A stretch of DNA of 64,000 nucleotides from Polyangium mundeleinium (GTDB lineage: Bacteria > Myxococcota_A > Polyangia > Polyangiales > Polyangiaceae). A program made the position numbers and the translations under genes. A model generated the notes under the pieces. The model was not told where the DNA came from, did not search any database, and saw nothing but the letters and a program-made list of their open reading frames with translations. The stretch covers positions 11,502,501 to 11,566,500 of the forward strand of contig NZ_JAQNDO010000001.1 in NCBI RefSeq assembly GCF_028369105.1, given 5' to 3'. Below are positions 1 to 7,984 of this stretch, piece by piece; the first letter of the stretch is position 1; the number at the start of each line of letters is the position of its first letter.

Positions 1-2
1 GT

Positions 3-371
3 GGATCGCCGGGCGGGGAATCGTCCAAGGGGACTCGGCTCCCGTGGTCGCCGGACAAGATTGTCGCGCCATTGGTCGGCCTTCTCGTCGGTACGGCCGT
101 TGCGGCGTGGTTGCGCCCGTCGGCCGATGCGCCGCGCGTTCGCCACCTTCACCACGCGCCGTACGTGCTGGTCATCTTCTGCGATCCCCCACAAGAGCCC
201 GTCGTCTCCCTCGAGCCCCCTGCGCCCGCCCCGGATCCGGCCCCGGATCCGGCTCCCGTCCGTCGTGCTCCTCGGGCCCCGATCACGTCGTTTACCTTAA
301 CCCCCGAGGCAGAGCGCAAGGTCGACGAGGTCCTTCGAGGAAGGACCCATGATCCCAAAAACGGGCGATAG
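3..371 (+). CDS. C-terminal part of an unknown membrane protein (cut by window edge)
   Basis: This frame is open from the left edge of the window to a TAG at 369-371, so it is probably the 3' end of a gene that starts outside. The visible 122 residues hold one hydrophobic segment (IVAPLVGLLVGTAVAAWL, about residues 20-37), then a Pro/Asp-rich linker with PAPDPAPDPAP repeats, and a charged tail that includes TLTPEAERKVDEVLRG. That suggests a single-pass membrane protein with a periplasmic Pro-rich stalk. A TTG at 72 could instead start a 99-residue protein inside the membrane segment, which is less likely. No family is recognised. Confidence 0.45.
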   Translation, partial: GSPGGESSKGTRLPWSPDKIVAPLVGLLVGTAVAAWLRPSADAPRVRHLHHAPYVLVIFCDPPQEPVVSLEPPAPAPDPAPDPAPVRRAPRAPITSFTLTPEAERKVDEVLRGRTHDPKNGR

Positions 372-455
372 TCGAGCCCTCCGGCATTCCTTGTGCCCGG
401 GTTCGTCTTTCCCGAACCCCTTGCCTCACTTCCTCGGTTTGTCTACCCTCGTGCC

Positions 456-902
456 ATGCGGACAGGCTGTCTCTCGATCGTCGGGCTCCTCGGGCTTGCC
501 GCGCCTGCACGAGCAGATGACACGCCCCCGCATGGCGAGCTGGATCCAGAGACGATACAGGCGGCTGCCGAGGAAGCGCGGTTCACGGAGTACGTGCAAC
601 GCGGCGACCGCGCACGGGCCTCGGGACAGATGGCCGACGCGGTGATCGCCTACTCCGAAGCATTGAAGGTCCGGCCGGATCCATGGATCGCGGGTCGGCT
701 GGGCGTTCTGCTCGTGAAGGCAGGGAGGCCGGCCGAGGGTGCCGCTCTTCTGCATGATGCCGTAAACCGTGATTGGCGTGCCAGCCCTGCGGAGCGGGAG
801 CAATTGCGAGGCCGGCGGGGGGGAGCCCATCGGGGAGGCGGTCGAGGACGAGGAGAACGCGGTGACGTTCTGTTGTCGAGAATCGTATTTTTTGATTTTT
901 GA
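456..902 (+). CDS. Secreted TPR-like protein, C-terminally truncated or frameshifted
   Basis: Starts at ATG 456 because this gives a clean signal peptide (MRTGCLSIVGLLGLAAPARA, cut before D21). A TPR-like helical pair follows (ARASGQMADAVIAYSEALKV, about residues 50-70, and the helix with RLGVLLVKAGRPAEGAALL). After the segment ending SPAEREQL the protein turns into an Arg/Gly-rich run that looks like a wrong reading frame. Related periplasmic TPR proteins of myxobacteria usually continue with a longer domain. I read this as the intact N-terminal half of such a protein, broken near position 810. A partner and function are not visible. Confidence 0.5.
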   Translation: MRTGCLSIVGLLGLAAPARADDTPPHGELDPETIQAAAEEARFTEYVQRGDRARASGQMADAVIAYSEALKVRPDPWIAGRLGVLLVKAGRPAEGAALLHDAVNRDWRASPAEREQLRGRRGGAHRGGGRGRGERGDVLLSRIVFFDF

Positions 903-909
903 CGCGTAG
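823..909 (+). pseudogene. Orphan C-terminal coding fragment overlapping the broken TPR gene
   Basis: In the frame next to the TPR gene, about 28 residues (GEAVEDEENAVTFCCRESYF and a short LIFDA tail) end at TAG 907-909. The composition is protein-like, unlike the Arg-rich sequence in the TPR frame. It may be the 3' end of an unrelated gene fused here by deletion, or the true C-terminus of the TPR gene after a frameshift. The family is not recognised. Confidence 0.3.
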
Positions 910-931
910 GCATCGAAGAGCCCCCATCGCC

Positions 932-1531
932 ATGGCGCAGATCATCGCTACTTTGGGAATCGGCGTTGTCGTGTTTGCCTCCACGAACGTCGACGACATC
1001 TTGCTGCTTTCGGCCTTCTTCTCCGATCCGAGGTACACCCCGCGCCAGGTCATCGCCGGTCAGTTTCTCGGGATTGCGGCGTTGGTCGGAGCGAGTGTGC
1101 TATGCGCGCTGCTCGCGATCGCTATCCCGCCTGGTTGGATCGGGCTGCTTGGCATCGCTCCGCTCGTGCTCGGCGTGCGCGGTTTGTGGAGGCTTCGCGG
1201 GTCTGCAAAGAAGGACGAATCGGACGAGACGCGCCCCGTCAACCCCGGGTCGCGCGTGTTCGAAGTGGCGAGCATCACGATAGCGAACGGAGGAGACAAC
1301 CTCGGCGTCTATATTCCGCTGTTTTCCAGAGAGCCGCGGCTCGTCCCTGCTTATGTCGTGGTGTTCGCCGTCATGACCGCTGTCTGGTGCGCGGCTGGGT
1401 ACTACCTCGTCAACAATCCGATCCTCGGAACACAAATCGCGCGCTACGGCCGCATCGCCCTACCGTTCGTTCTCATCGGACTGGGCCTATGGATCTTGTC
1501 CAGTGCCCTTGTGCTCGTCGTGCCTTCCTGA
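932..1531 (+). CDS. CadD-family cadmium/cation resistance transporter
   Basis: A 199-residue integral membrane protein with five to six hydrophobic segments. It carries the two hallmark acidic motifs of the CadD/LysE-like family: STNVDD near residues 17-22 in the first helix and NGGDN near 119-123, about two thirds along. A cytoplasmic loop rich in charged residues (KKDESDETRP, 93-102) separates the two halves. Members export or tolerate divalent cations, classically cadmium; the substrate here is not shown by sequence. ATG 932 is chosen because it places the first helix at the N-terminus. The gene is convergent with the monooxygenase that ends at 1570. Confidence 0.8.
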   Translation: MAQIIATLGIGVVVFASTNVDDILLLSAFFSDPRYTPRQVIAGQFLGIAALVGASVLCALLAIAIPPGWIGLLGIAPLVLGVRGLWRLRGSAKKDESDETRPVNPGSRVFEVASITIANGGDNLGVYIPLFSREPRLVPAYVVVFAVMTAVWCAAGYYLVNNPILGTQIARYGRIALPFVLIGLGLWILSSALVLVVPS

Positions 1532-1569
1532 GCGCTTCGCGCGGCGCGGGGGATTGGGATTCGTGGAGC

Positions 1570-2775
1570 TCACGGAAGCCGCACCGGATCCTGGTAGTTC
1601 TTGAGCGCGAACGGCAGCGTCAGCGCTCCGAAGTCCGGAATGCCGCCTGGGGGGGCGGTCTCCCCCTCGTCCGTCGGTTCGTCAGGCTTGGCGTTCTGCT
1701 CCAGCGCAATGTCCTGATTGCGAATCACATAGGCGCGCAGGCCGTGCTCGTACGCGGCTATCCCAAGAACCAGATCATCCTTGTGCGTGGCGAGCTCACC
1801 GGCCAGGACGTAGGCGCCGACCATCGCGACCGAGGTGGCCTGACCCGTACCCAGAGAGACGGCGTAGCCAGCATCGCCGACCAACACGACCCGCCCGCGT
1901 GACCAACTGTTCATGCGGACCTGACTCAACGAGTAGAAATGGAAGTCGGTCGCGTGCAGCATGTGTTCCACGATCTGCGGAATCACCCAGCCCGCGCCGG
2001 CGACGCGATCGGCCAGCAACCGTTTCTGCGCGTCGATGTCGCGGAAGTCGTAGTCGATCCCCTTCGAAGCGCTGAAGCCGAGATACGTCCTCGCGTTGAC
2101 ATCCTTTCGCAGGCCCATGACCAGCGCGCCGACGGAGTCAGGCTGCTGGTACATGACTTGCCAGCGCTCGAGACCGAGGAAGTTCGGCATGCCGAAGGTC
2201 GCGACGTACAGGTCACCGAAAGCGCGCAGGAACTGCTCGTCGGGGCCGAAGGCAATCCGCCGCACCCCCGAATACAATCCGTCGGCGCCAATCACGAGCT
2301 CGAAGCGGCGAGGCGCGGCCGTGACGAACGTGACGTCGACGCCCGATTCGTCCTGGGTCAGCGACGCGATGGAGTCGCCGAAGATGTACTCGACTTGGCT
2401 GCCCACGGCTTCGTGGAGAACGTCACAGAGGTCGTCCCGCAGGATCTCGACATCGGGGCTGTCGAGCCGGCCGCCCGTCAAGGTGCTCTCGGTGCTCCGA
2501 AAGATCTCCTGACCGGCCGAGTCGACCACAGCGATGCCCGTCAGCTTCGTGCTCCGATCGCGAATCGTGGGGAGGATGCCCATCCGCTCTGCGACCTCCA
2601 GGGCCGGACCGCGCACATCGAGCGCATGGCCACCCGGACGCAGATGCGGAGCGCGTTCGACCACCGTGACCGCGAAGCCGAAACGAGCGAGCCAATAGGC
2701 GATGGTGAGACCGGAGATGCTGGCGCCGGAGACCAGCACCCGCGTGTCGGTACACGTCGGAGTCGTGGAGTTCAT
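1570..2775 (-). CDS. FAD-dependent monooxygenase (PHBH-fold, aromatic hydroxylase-like)
   Basis: A 401-residue flavoprotein of the p-hydroxybenzoate hydroxylase class. The Rossmann dinucleotide motif is near residues 14-40 (VSGASISGLTIAYWL, ending in the ribose-binding acidic VVER). A middle VIGADGLYSGVR motif (DG motif) and a C-terminal GRVVLVGDAGYAVS (GD motif contacting FAD ribityl) follow. The first glycine motif reads GASISG, looser than GxGxxG. These enzymes hydroxylate or epoxidise aromatic or polyketide substrates with NAD(P)H and O2, and some inactivate antibiotics. The gene diverges from a LysR regulator across an 87-bp gap, the standard layout for substrate-induced control. The substrate is unknown. 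Confidence 0.85.
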   Translation of the reverse strand: MNSTTPTCTDTRVLVSGASISGLTIAYWLARFGFAVTVVERAPHLRPGGHALDVRGPALEVAERMGILPTIRDRSTKLTGIAVVDSAGQEIFRSTESTLTGGRLDSPDVEILRDDLCDVLHEAVGSQVEYIFGDSIASLTQDESGVDVTFVTAAPRRFELVIGADGLYSGVRRIAFGPDEQFLRAFGDLYVATFGMPNFLGLERWQVMYQQPDSVGALVMGLRKDVNARTYLGFSASKGIDYDFRDIDAQKRLLADRVAGAGWVIPQIVEHMLHATDFHFYSLSQVRMNSWSRGRVVLVGDAGYAVSLGTGQATSVAMVGAYVLAGELATHKDDLVLGIAAYEHGLRAYVIRNQDIALEQNAKPDEPTDEGETAPPGGIPDFGALTLPFALKNYQDPVRLP

Positions 2776-2862
2776 GGGAGAGCAGGTTATGGTTCTCGTA
2801 CCGAGTCGTCCAAGACATTGATCGCAATGCTATGATGCCTCTAGAGGAACGGTCTCGAGCCC
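2776..2862. promoter_or_regulatory. Divergent promoter region between monooxygenase and LysR regulator
   Basis: An 87-bp gap separates the two divergent start codons. It contains ATTGATCGCAAT at 2817-2828, a half-site pair (ATTG...CAAT) compatible with a LysR-type operator, followed by a TATGAT box at 2830-2835 that could be the -10 of the regulator. The operator assignment is inference from the family layout; the spacing is tighter than the usual T-N11-A. Confidence 0.4.
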
Positions 2863-3822
2863 ATGGAACTCCGACACCTGCGCTACTTCGTGACGATCGC
2901 CGAGGAGCAGAACTTCCGCCGAGCCGCCACCAGACTCCACGTTTCACAGTCGCCGCTGAGCCGGCAGATGAAGGACCTCGAGGAAGAGATGGGCGTGGAG
3001 CTCTTCGCGCCCGAGGGGCGTGGCATCAAGCTCACGGCCGCAGGGAAGGTCTTCGCGGAGCGAGCCAGGAGCATCCTCGCGAGCGTCGACACGGCCGTCG
3101 ACGAAGCCAAGGGAATCGCCGAAGGCAGGCTCGGCACCGTGGTCATCGGCTTTGAGACGGGAACGACCTTCATGGGTGCGTTCTTGTCCCTCGTCGCAGC
3201 GTTCCGAAAGCGAACGCCCCGTGTCGGCCTGCAGCTCGTCCCCATGAGCAGCGTCGAGCAGTGGGCGGCGCTCCGGCAGGGGACCATTGACTTCGGCTAC
3301 GGTGCCTACGCGCCCAGGGACGGCGCCCTTGCCCACCTCGAAATGGCCCGTGACCGGCTCGGGCTGCTTCTCTCCCCGGAGCATCGACTCGCACGGCTCA
3401 AGAAGATCTGGCTTCGAGACCTCGAGAGCGAGCGCGTGCTGCTCCAGCCACGTCAGCTCTATCCAGGGCTCCACGCGGACATCATCACGGCGGCGCGCGC
3501 ACAGGGCGTGGCGCTGCACGTGACGGCGGAGGTGCTCGACCTGGAGGCGCTCCTGGCGCTGGTGGTGATCGGCGACGCGGTCACCTTCCTCTCGGAGAAG
3601 TTCTGGGAACCGGCTTCGCAGACCTCGTTGCTGTGGCGACCCGTCGAAGACCTCCACATCCATCTGCGTGAGTTCGTCACCTGGCGCGCGGAGGACGTCG
3701 ACGCGCCCGTGGTGCGAGCGTTGATCGAGAGCGCACGCGACGTGCGCCCGCTCCTGCAAGGCGCTGCCGGCCGCACGCGCTCCTCCAAGGCCACCCACCG
3801 AAAACGTCGCAGCAAGCGCTGA
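2863..3822 (+). CDS. LysR-family transcriptional regulator
   Basis: A 319-residue LysR protein. The N-terminal winged HTH (MELRHLRYFVTIAEEQNFRR, then RLHVSQSPLSRQMKDLEEEM, residues 1-60) is canonical. A linker helix and a periplasmic-binding-protein-like effector domain follow (TVVIGFETGTTFMGAFLSLV from about 90 to 290). The last 25 residues are a basic tail. The protein is cytoplasmic and DNA-binding. Its divergent position next to the FAD monooxygenase at 1570-2775 suggests that it controls that gene and itself, with the monooxygenase substrate or product as coinducer. Confidence 0.9.
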   Translation: MELRHLRYFVTIAEEQNFRRAATRLHVSQSPLSRQMKDLEEEMGVELFAPEGRGIKLTAAGKVFAERARSILASVDTAVDEAKGIAEGRLGTVVIGFETGTTFMGAFLSLVAAFRKRTPRVGLQLVPMSSVEQWAALRQGTIDFGYGAYAPRDGALAHLEMARDRLGLLLSPEHRLARLKKIWLRDLESERVLLQPRQLYPGLHADIITAARAQGVALHVTAEVLDLEALLALVVIGDAVTFLSEKFWEPASQTSLLWRPVEDLHIHLREFVTWRAEDVDAPVVRALIESARDVRPLLQGAAGRTRSSKATHRKRRSKR

Positions 3823-3903
3823 GCGTCTCAGCGGGCAACCGCGAAAACAACGTGTGCCCCCTCCGCGCGCGGGCGGCGGCTTTGCCCCTACGGAGGTCGA
3901 CGC

Positions 3904-4113
3904 ATGCCCGAGACTGCGAAGCCACGCGAGCCCGAGACAACTGCCCCGAGCACCGGGAGTGGGACGCCTCTGGCCGCGCCCTCGCGACAGGAGAAGGAGT
4001 GGTTCGAGGCGCGTCAAAACAGCGCCATCGCAAGGAATGACTGCCGCTCGCTGAGGGTCCCGCATCGGGTGCTCACGAGGCGCAGGCGTGGCTTGCGGCG
4101 GAGCGTGCTTTGA
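3904..4113 (+). CDS. Possible small protein, unknown
   Basis: A 69-codon frame preceded by a good Shine-Dalgarno (GGAGG at 3892-3896, 7 nt before ATG). The first 45 residues are Pro/Thr/Glu-rich and hydrophilic (PETAKPREPETTAPSTGSG); the last part is Arg-rich and looks non-coding. It may be a short disordered protein or the broken start of a longer gene. Apart from this frame, I see nothing else in 3823-4128. Confidence 0.25.
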   Translation: MPETAKPREPETTAPSTGSGTPLAAPSRQEKEWFEARQNSAIARNDCRSLRVPHRVLTRRRRGLRRSVL

Positions 4114-4128
4114 TGGGAGTCTGCGCCA

Positions 4129-4605
4129 GTGGGGTCCTTTGATACAGATCCAGCGAGCGTATACTGCTGCTGCCAGGGAACGTTCGACGGCGCCCTCACC
4201 TTCGGAAAATCATACGAAGTGCTGCACTTTGACCGGGACAAGCGCCAGTACCGCGTTCGCGGCGATAATGGCAGAGTGCGGTGGTTCCCCTCCTACTGCT
4301 TCTCCGACCGGGAACCTCCGCGGCTCGTACGCTGGAGGTTCGATCACGTCCCCGGCCAGCAGGTGGATCCGACGTTGATCGAGGAGGTGGTTCTGGAATT
4401 CTCGGACGGCACCTTCCGGTCGCTCCACGTCGCCACGCCGGAGGCATTGCGGGCGGTGCTGGATTCAAACCCTCCCGGCCTGTTCCTCCCGCACCTCTTC
4501 GTGGTGCCAGGCCTGAGCCCGGAGCAGGTCGACCAAGGCCTCCGACACCTGGAGGTCCAGGGGAAGCTCCGGGACGCCTCGCGCCCCATCCCGGACAAGT
4601 CCTGA
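4129..4605 (+). CDS. Hypothetical protein with an SH3-like N-terminal segment
   Basis: A 158-residue soluble protein starting at GTG 4129. The first 55 residues form a beta-rich unit (LTFGKSYEVLHFDRDKRQYR, then GRVRWFPSYCF) that resembles short SH3-like or KOW-like modules. The second half has a beta-strand pair with an acidic edge and a Pro-rich loop (PPGLFLPHLFVVPGLSPEQV). Codon use fits the genome. No signal peptide or membrane segment is present. I cannot assign a function. The start is uncertain, because there is no clear ribosome-binding site. Confidence 0.55.
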   Translation: MGSFDTDPASVYCCCQGTFDGALTFGKSYEVLHFDRDKRQYRVRGDNGRVRWFPSYCFSDREPPRLVRWRFDHVPGQQVDPTLIEEVVLEFSDGTFRSLHVATPEALRAVLDSNPPGLFLPHLFVVPGLSPEQVDQGLRHLEVQGKLRDASRPIPDKS

Positions 4606-4618
4606 CGACGGACCGCCC

Positions 4619-4725
4619 GGATGAGCGCCGTCCAGCCGTTCCGGCTCGCTGGGCCCCATCATTCACCCGACGAGCACTCTGCCGAACCCTTCGCCCGAGG
4701 CGGCGGAGAGGCATCACGGAACCAA
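4619..4725 (+). repeat. Remnant of a dispersed gene fragment (LPNPSPEAA family), copy 1
   Basis: Positions 4676-4715 encode LPNPSPEAAERHH and closely match 25116-25155 (LPNPSPEAADRHH). A decayed copy lies at 7816-7831. The stretch from 4619 also shares the 17-bp word GGATGAGCGCCGTCCAG with 7876-7892. It is a non-functional piece of a gene whose longest surviving copy is at 25012-25241. Confidence 0.5.
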
Positions 4726-4753
4726 ACGCTGCACGAGACCGGGTCATGATCGT

Positions 4754-5701
4754 ATGGAAGTCCCAACAATGACGACCTCCAGCCGTGGGGCTTCCCCCAA
4801 ATGCGTTTCTTCAAACCGACCTCGCTTCCCCTCCATCGTGCGATGCGTGGCATTCCTGTTGGCGTTCGTGTCGAGCGGGGCGCGGGCCTCGGCGCAGCCT
4901 GTCGTGCGCCCCGCATCGACGCAGGCCTCCCCGGCGCAGGCGCAGTCCGACGCGCGGATGCTGTCCGCAAGCCCCGACGCCCCTGTCGTGTCGCTGGGCT
5001 GGCGGAGCACACTGCGCGGCGCAGTGGGGGTGCGCATGCCCATCGTGGGTGCGCTCGCGGGCACGGGGTTCTTGTTGCAGCTGCCGGCGCTCATCGAGCT
5101 GCACAACACGTCGCCGACGCAGGCCGTCCCGTGGGAGTACTGGCGCGGCCGGCTTGCCATCGAAGCGATCTACCGTCGTGAGGTAGCGCTGGGCGCACGC
5201 CGGGCAGCGTTCGCGGGCGCGTTCGCGGTGGAGCACGAGAGCGACCACTCGTCCAAAGGGCACCCGGGCTTCGTGAACCTGAATAGCCTCTCGCTGCGCG
5301 GCGACTCCACCGTCGCGCTCGGGATCCACGCGCTGACGGTGGCGCTGGTCACTCGGTTGCACGTGCTCACGTGCACCACGAACGCCGTGACGTGCGGCAA
5401 CTACGGCGGAAAGGGCGGCTCGGTCACGTTCGAGACCGCGATGGACGTGGTATTCGACGGCACGTTCGTCAAAGGGTATCCCTACCGCTTCTTCGTCGCG
5501 CTGCACGGCGCGTGGCTGGTGAGCAACGAGCTCGCGGCGACCGAGCGGCGCCTCGTGCTCGATACGGGCGTCGCGCTGCGGCCGGCCACGCAGGGGCTCT
5601 ATCAGCTCTATTTCACCGCGCTGGCCGGCAACGAAGTGGGGTACTACCGCATGACTCCCGCGGTCGTGCAGGCAGGCTTCGGCGTGCGCTGGGGGTTCTG
5701 A
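4754..5701 (+). CDS. Predicted outer-membrane beta-barrel protein
   Basis: A 315-residue protein with an N-terminal export signal (FPSIVRCVAFLLAFVSSGARA, about residues 26-46). Alternating amphipathic strands typical of a beta-barrel follow, and the chain ends with a terminal Phe (AGFGVRWGF), the usual outer-membrane assembly signature. A short His/Asp motif (AVEHESDHSSKGHPGF) is reminiscent of DUF1207-like envelope proteins, but I would not assign that family firmly. The start may be ATG 4754 or ATG 4769. The gene stands alone; its 3' end faces the hydrolase gene at 5761. Confidence 0.6.
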   Translation: MEVPTMTTSSRGASPKCVSSNRPRFPSIVRCVAFLLAFVSSGARASAQPVVRPASTQASPAQAQSDARMLSASPDAPVVSLGWRSTLRGAVGVRMPIVGALAGTGFLLQLPALIELHNTSPTQAVPWEYWRGRLAIEAIYRREVALGARRAAFAGAFAVEHESDHSSKGHPGFVNLNSLSLRGDSTVALGIHALTVALVTRLHVLTCTTNAVTCGNYGGKGGSVTFETAMDVVFDGTFVKGYPYRFFVALHGAWLVSNELAATERRLVLDTGVALRPATQGLYQLYFTALAGNEVGYYRMTPAVVQAGFGVRWGF

Positions 5702-5760
5702 CAGCGTCGTCGTCCGTTTGGGCGCGTTCAAGCCCCGGGCGGCGCGCCGGCTCTGAAGCG

Positions 5761-7734
5761 TCACGGCGACAGGACCGGCAGGACGATCGCCGAGGGCGCC
5801 TCGCGCGAGCGCGCGATCGTCTGGGTGGCGGCCACGTAATCGGACTCCTTCGCCGCAAAGATGCTGTCCACGTAGCGCTGCGGATTGCGATCGATGACCG
5901 GGAACCAGGTGCTCTGCACCTGCACCATGATCCGGTGCCCTTTGCGGAACGTGTGGGCGCGGGTCTCGAGGTCGATGGCATAACGCAGCACCTTGCCGGG
6001 CGGGATGGGCGCGGGCTTGGCGAAGCTGTCGCGGAAGCGCCCGCGCAGGACCCTGCTCGCGACCATGAGCTGATAGCCGCGCATGTCGGCGGCCGGCTCG
6101 GCGTTTTTTTCACCGTCCGCCTGCGCCTCGGGCGGGGGCTTCGGATCGCCCTCCGGGTAGACGTCGATGAGCTTCACGATCCAGTCGCTGTCCGTGCCCG
6201 ACGTCGACGCGAAGAGCTCGGCGACGATATCGCCGGCCACCGTGAGATCCGCGTCGAGCGGGCCCGTCGAGAAGCTCAGCACATCGGGCCGGTGATCGAC
6301 GAAGCGCTGGTCCTGCACCATCCACGTCTGCCACTGGCTGCCCGTCAAGAGCGGCTGGATCGGGCGAGAGACAAAGGGCACCGGGTTCTGCGGATCGGAG
6401 ACGTAGCTGTCGACGGCGCCCCGGCCCGTCTCCGTGGGCGGCTCGAACGACAAGGCCCGGCCCGCGCGCAGGTAGAGCTTTTTCTTGGTGACGCCGGCCT
6501 CGGGCGGCCAGCGATCGAAGGTGCGCCAGCGGTTCGTGCCGGTCTCGAAGATCGTCGCCTCGGGCTGGTCCTCGGTGGGTTTGTCGTGGAGCCAGTGGGC
6601 GAGCCAGGGGACCACGATTTTGTCCCGGTAATGCACGCCGGTGTCGCTGCCGAAATCCACGGGTCCGAGCTTGCGCCCGGGGCTGCCCCATCCGCCGTGG
6701 TTCCAGGGGCCCACGACGAGGTGGTTCTTGCGCGCGGCGTCGCTCTTCTCCAGCGTCGCGTAGATGCCGAAGGGCCCGTAAAAATCCTCCTGATCCCACC
6801 AGCCCGCGACGTTGAGGATGGGGATCGTCGCCTTGCGCAGGTGCGACACGATCGCGCGCCGCTCGAGGAACGCGTCCAGGTTCGGGTGCGCGACGAAATC
6901 GTTCCAGGTCGGCATCTTGCCGTGGAAATGGCGCGCGTCGGCGTTGGCGAGCGGCCCGAGGTCGAGGAAAAAATCGTAGAGATCGGAGCGGCCGTACGAG
7001 AAGACCGTGTTCGCCTCCTTGCTCGTCTCCATCCTGGCGACGTACTCGAAGCCGTAGGCCAGCCGGAATGCGCCGTTGTGGCGGAAGTCGTCGCCGGTGA
7101 ACTCGTCGGCGGGAGAGGCCTCCTCGACGATCACGCGCAATGCGGGGTGCGGCTCGAGCAGGGCCATGGTGGCCGTCCAGGCGCCGTACGAGGTGCCCAT
7201 CATCCCCACGCGGCCATTGTTGCCGGGCACGTTCTTCACGAACCATTCGATGGAGTCGTGCGCGTCGGTGGCGTCGTCCACGCCGCGCGGGTCGGCCGGG
7301 TCGTGCGGCGGCGGGCTGATGACGAACGTCCCCTCGGAGCCGAAGCGCCCGCGGCAGTTCTGGGCCGCGATGATGTAGCCGTCCGCGCGGAGCGCGTCTA
7401 CCCCGGGGTTTTCCAGGACAGAGGCGTCCTCGGGGATGCCATAAGGCGAGCGCAGGAAGAGCACGGGCAATGGCTTCTTCGCGTCGACGGGCGAGAAGAT
7501 CACCGTCTCGAGCTTCACCCCGTCACGCATGGGGACCATCGCCTTCGTCATCGTGAAAGCGGGGGGCCTGGGCGCAGGCTCGGGCGCGGGTTTGTCGGCC
7601 CGGGCGGGCGTGGGGGAGTTTTCCGCGGGCTTCGCGCTGGAGGTCGGATTGGCGCTCGCGCACGCGAGCGCGAGGAGCGGGGCGAGGAGGGGGGCCGCTT
7701 GGCGCACGGGCGGAGCGTAGCATGTCACAGGCAT
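5761..7734 (-). CDS. CocE/NonD-family alpha/beta hydrolase (exported)
   Basis: A 657-residue hydrolase of the X-Pro dipeptidyl-peptidase/alpha-amino-ester hydrolase/cocaine esterase class. The order is: a signal sequence (LLAPLLALACA, possibly a lipoprotein), a Pro-rich linker, the alpha/beta-hydrolase domain with the nucleophile motif GTSYGA and preceding NCRGRFGSEG, the cap domain, the histidine loop NHGGWGSPG, and a C-terminal jelly-roll domain ending VLPVLSP. Such enzymes hydrolyse amide or ester bonds, including beta-lactams and acyl peptides, and here would act in the periplasm. ATG 7734 is chosen because the upstream open frame has no signal peptide. It diverges from the phosphotriesterase-like gene at 7985. 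Confidence 0.85.
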   Translation of the reverse strand: MPVTCYAPPVRQAAPLLAPLLALACASANPTSSAKPAENSPTPARADKPAPEPAPRPPAFTMTKAMVPMRDGVKLETVIFSPVDAKKPLPVLFLRSPYGIPEDASVLENPGVDALRADGYIIAAQNCRGRFGSEGTFVISPPPHDPADPRGVDDATDAHDSIEWFVKNVPGNNGRVGMMGTSYGAWTATMALLEPHPALRVIVEEASPADEFTGDDFRHNGAFRLAYGFEYVARMETSKEANTVFSYGRSDLYDFFLDLGPLANADARHFHGKMPTWNDFVAHPNLDAFLERRAIVSHLRKATIPILNVAGWWDQEDFYGPFGIYATLEKSDAARKNHLVVGPWNHGGWGSPGRKLGPVDFGSDTGVHYRDKIVVPWLAHWLHDKPTEDQPEATIFETGTNRWRTFDRWPPEAGVTKKKLYLRAGRALSFEPPTETGRGAVDSYVSDPQNPVPFVSRPIQPLLTGSQWQTWMVQDQRFVDHRPDVLSFSTGPLDADLTVAGDIVAELFASTSGTDSDWIVKLIDVYPEGDPKPPPEAQADGEKNAEPAADMRGYQLMVASRVLRGRFRDSFAKPAPIPPGKVLRYAIDLETRAHTFRKGHRIMVQVQSTWFPVIDRNPQRYVDSIFAAKESDYVAATQTIARSREAPSAIVLPVLSP

Positions 7735-7774
7735 CCACCGCGCCCTCGTCGCGGATCGGCTGGGCGCTTGACCG

Positions 7775-7895
7775 GCGCGTGGCCGATCTGGATCAGCCGG
7801 GGGTGGTTCAACGGCCTGCCGAACCCTTCGCCTTTCTACCCCTCGCGATCCTCCTCCCCGCCTCCTCCAAATCCTGGATGAGCGCCGTCCAGCGC
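7775..7895. repeat. Scar: LPNPSPEAA-family remnant joined to a recombinase tail
   Basis: Positions 7780-7831 (plus strand) align with 25071-25131 but carry a 1-nt shift, so the reading frame is lost. Immediately after, 7841-7875 on the minus strand encodes DLEEAGRR, the C-terminal tail of the tyrosine-recombinase family found at 17-44 kb. The word GGATGAGCGCCGTCCAG at 7876-7892 is shared with 4619. This is a recombination scar between the two divergent hydrolase genes. Confidence 0.5.
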
Positions 7896-7984
7896 GTGTA
7901 TCCTCGCGGGATGAGCGCAGTCGCGCAACGGGTCTGATATCGAAGGCAACCCAGGCGATACTGGCCGCTCGAAGGAGGTGTCGA

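Noticed and set aside
5371-7881. Long plus-strand open frame across the CocE-type hydrolase
   Set aside because: Composition is Arg/His/Gly-rich with no domain, and it is antisense to a gene with clear catalytic motifs.
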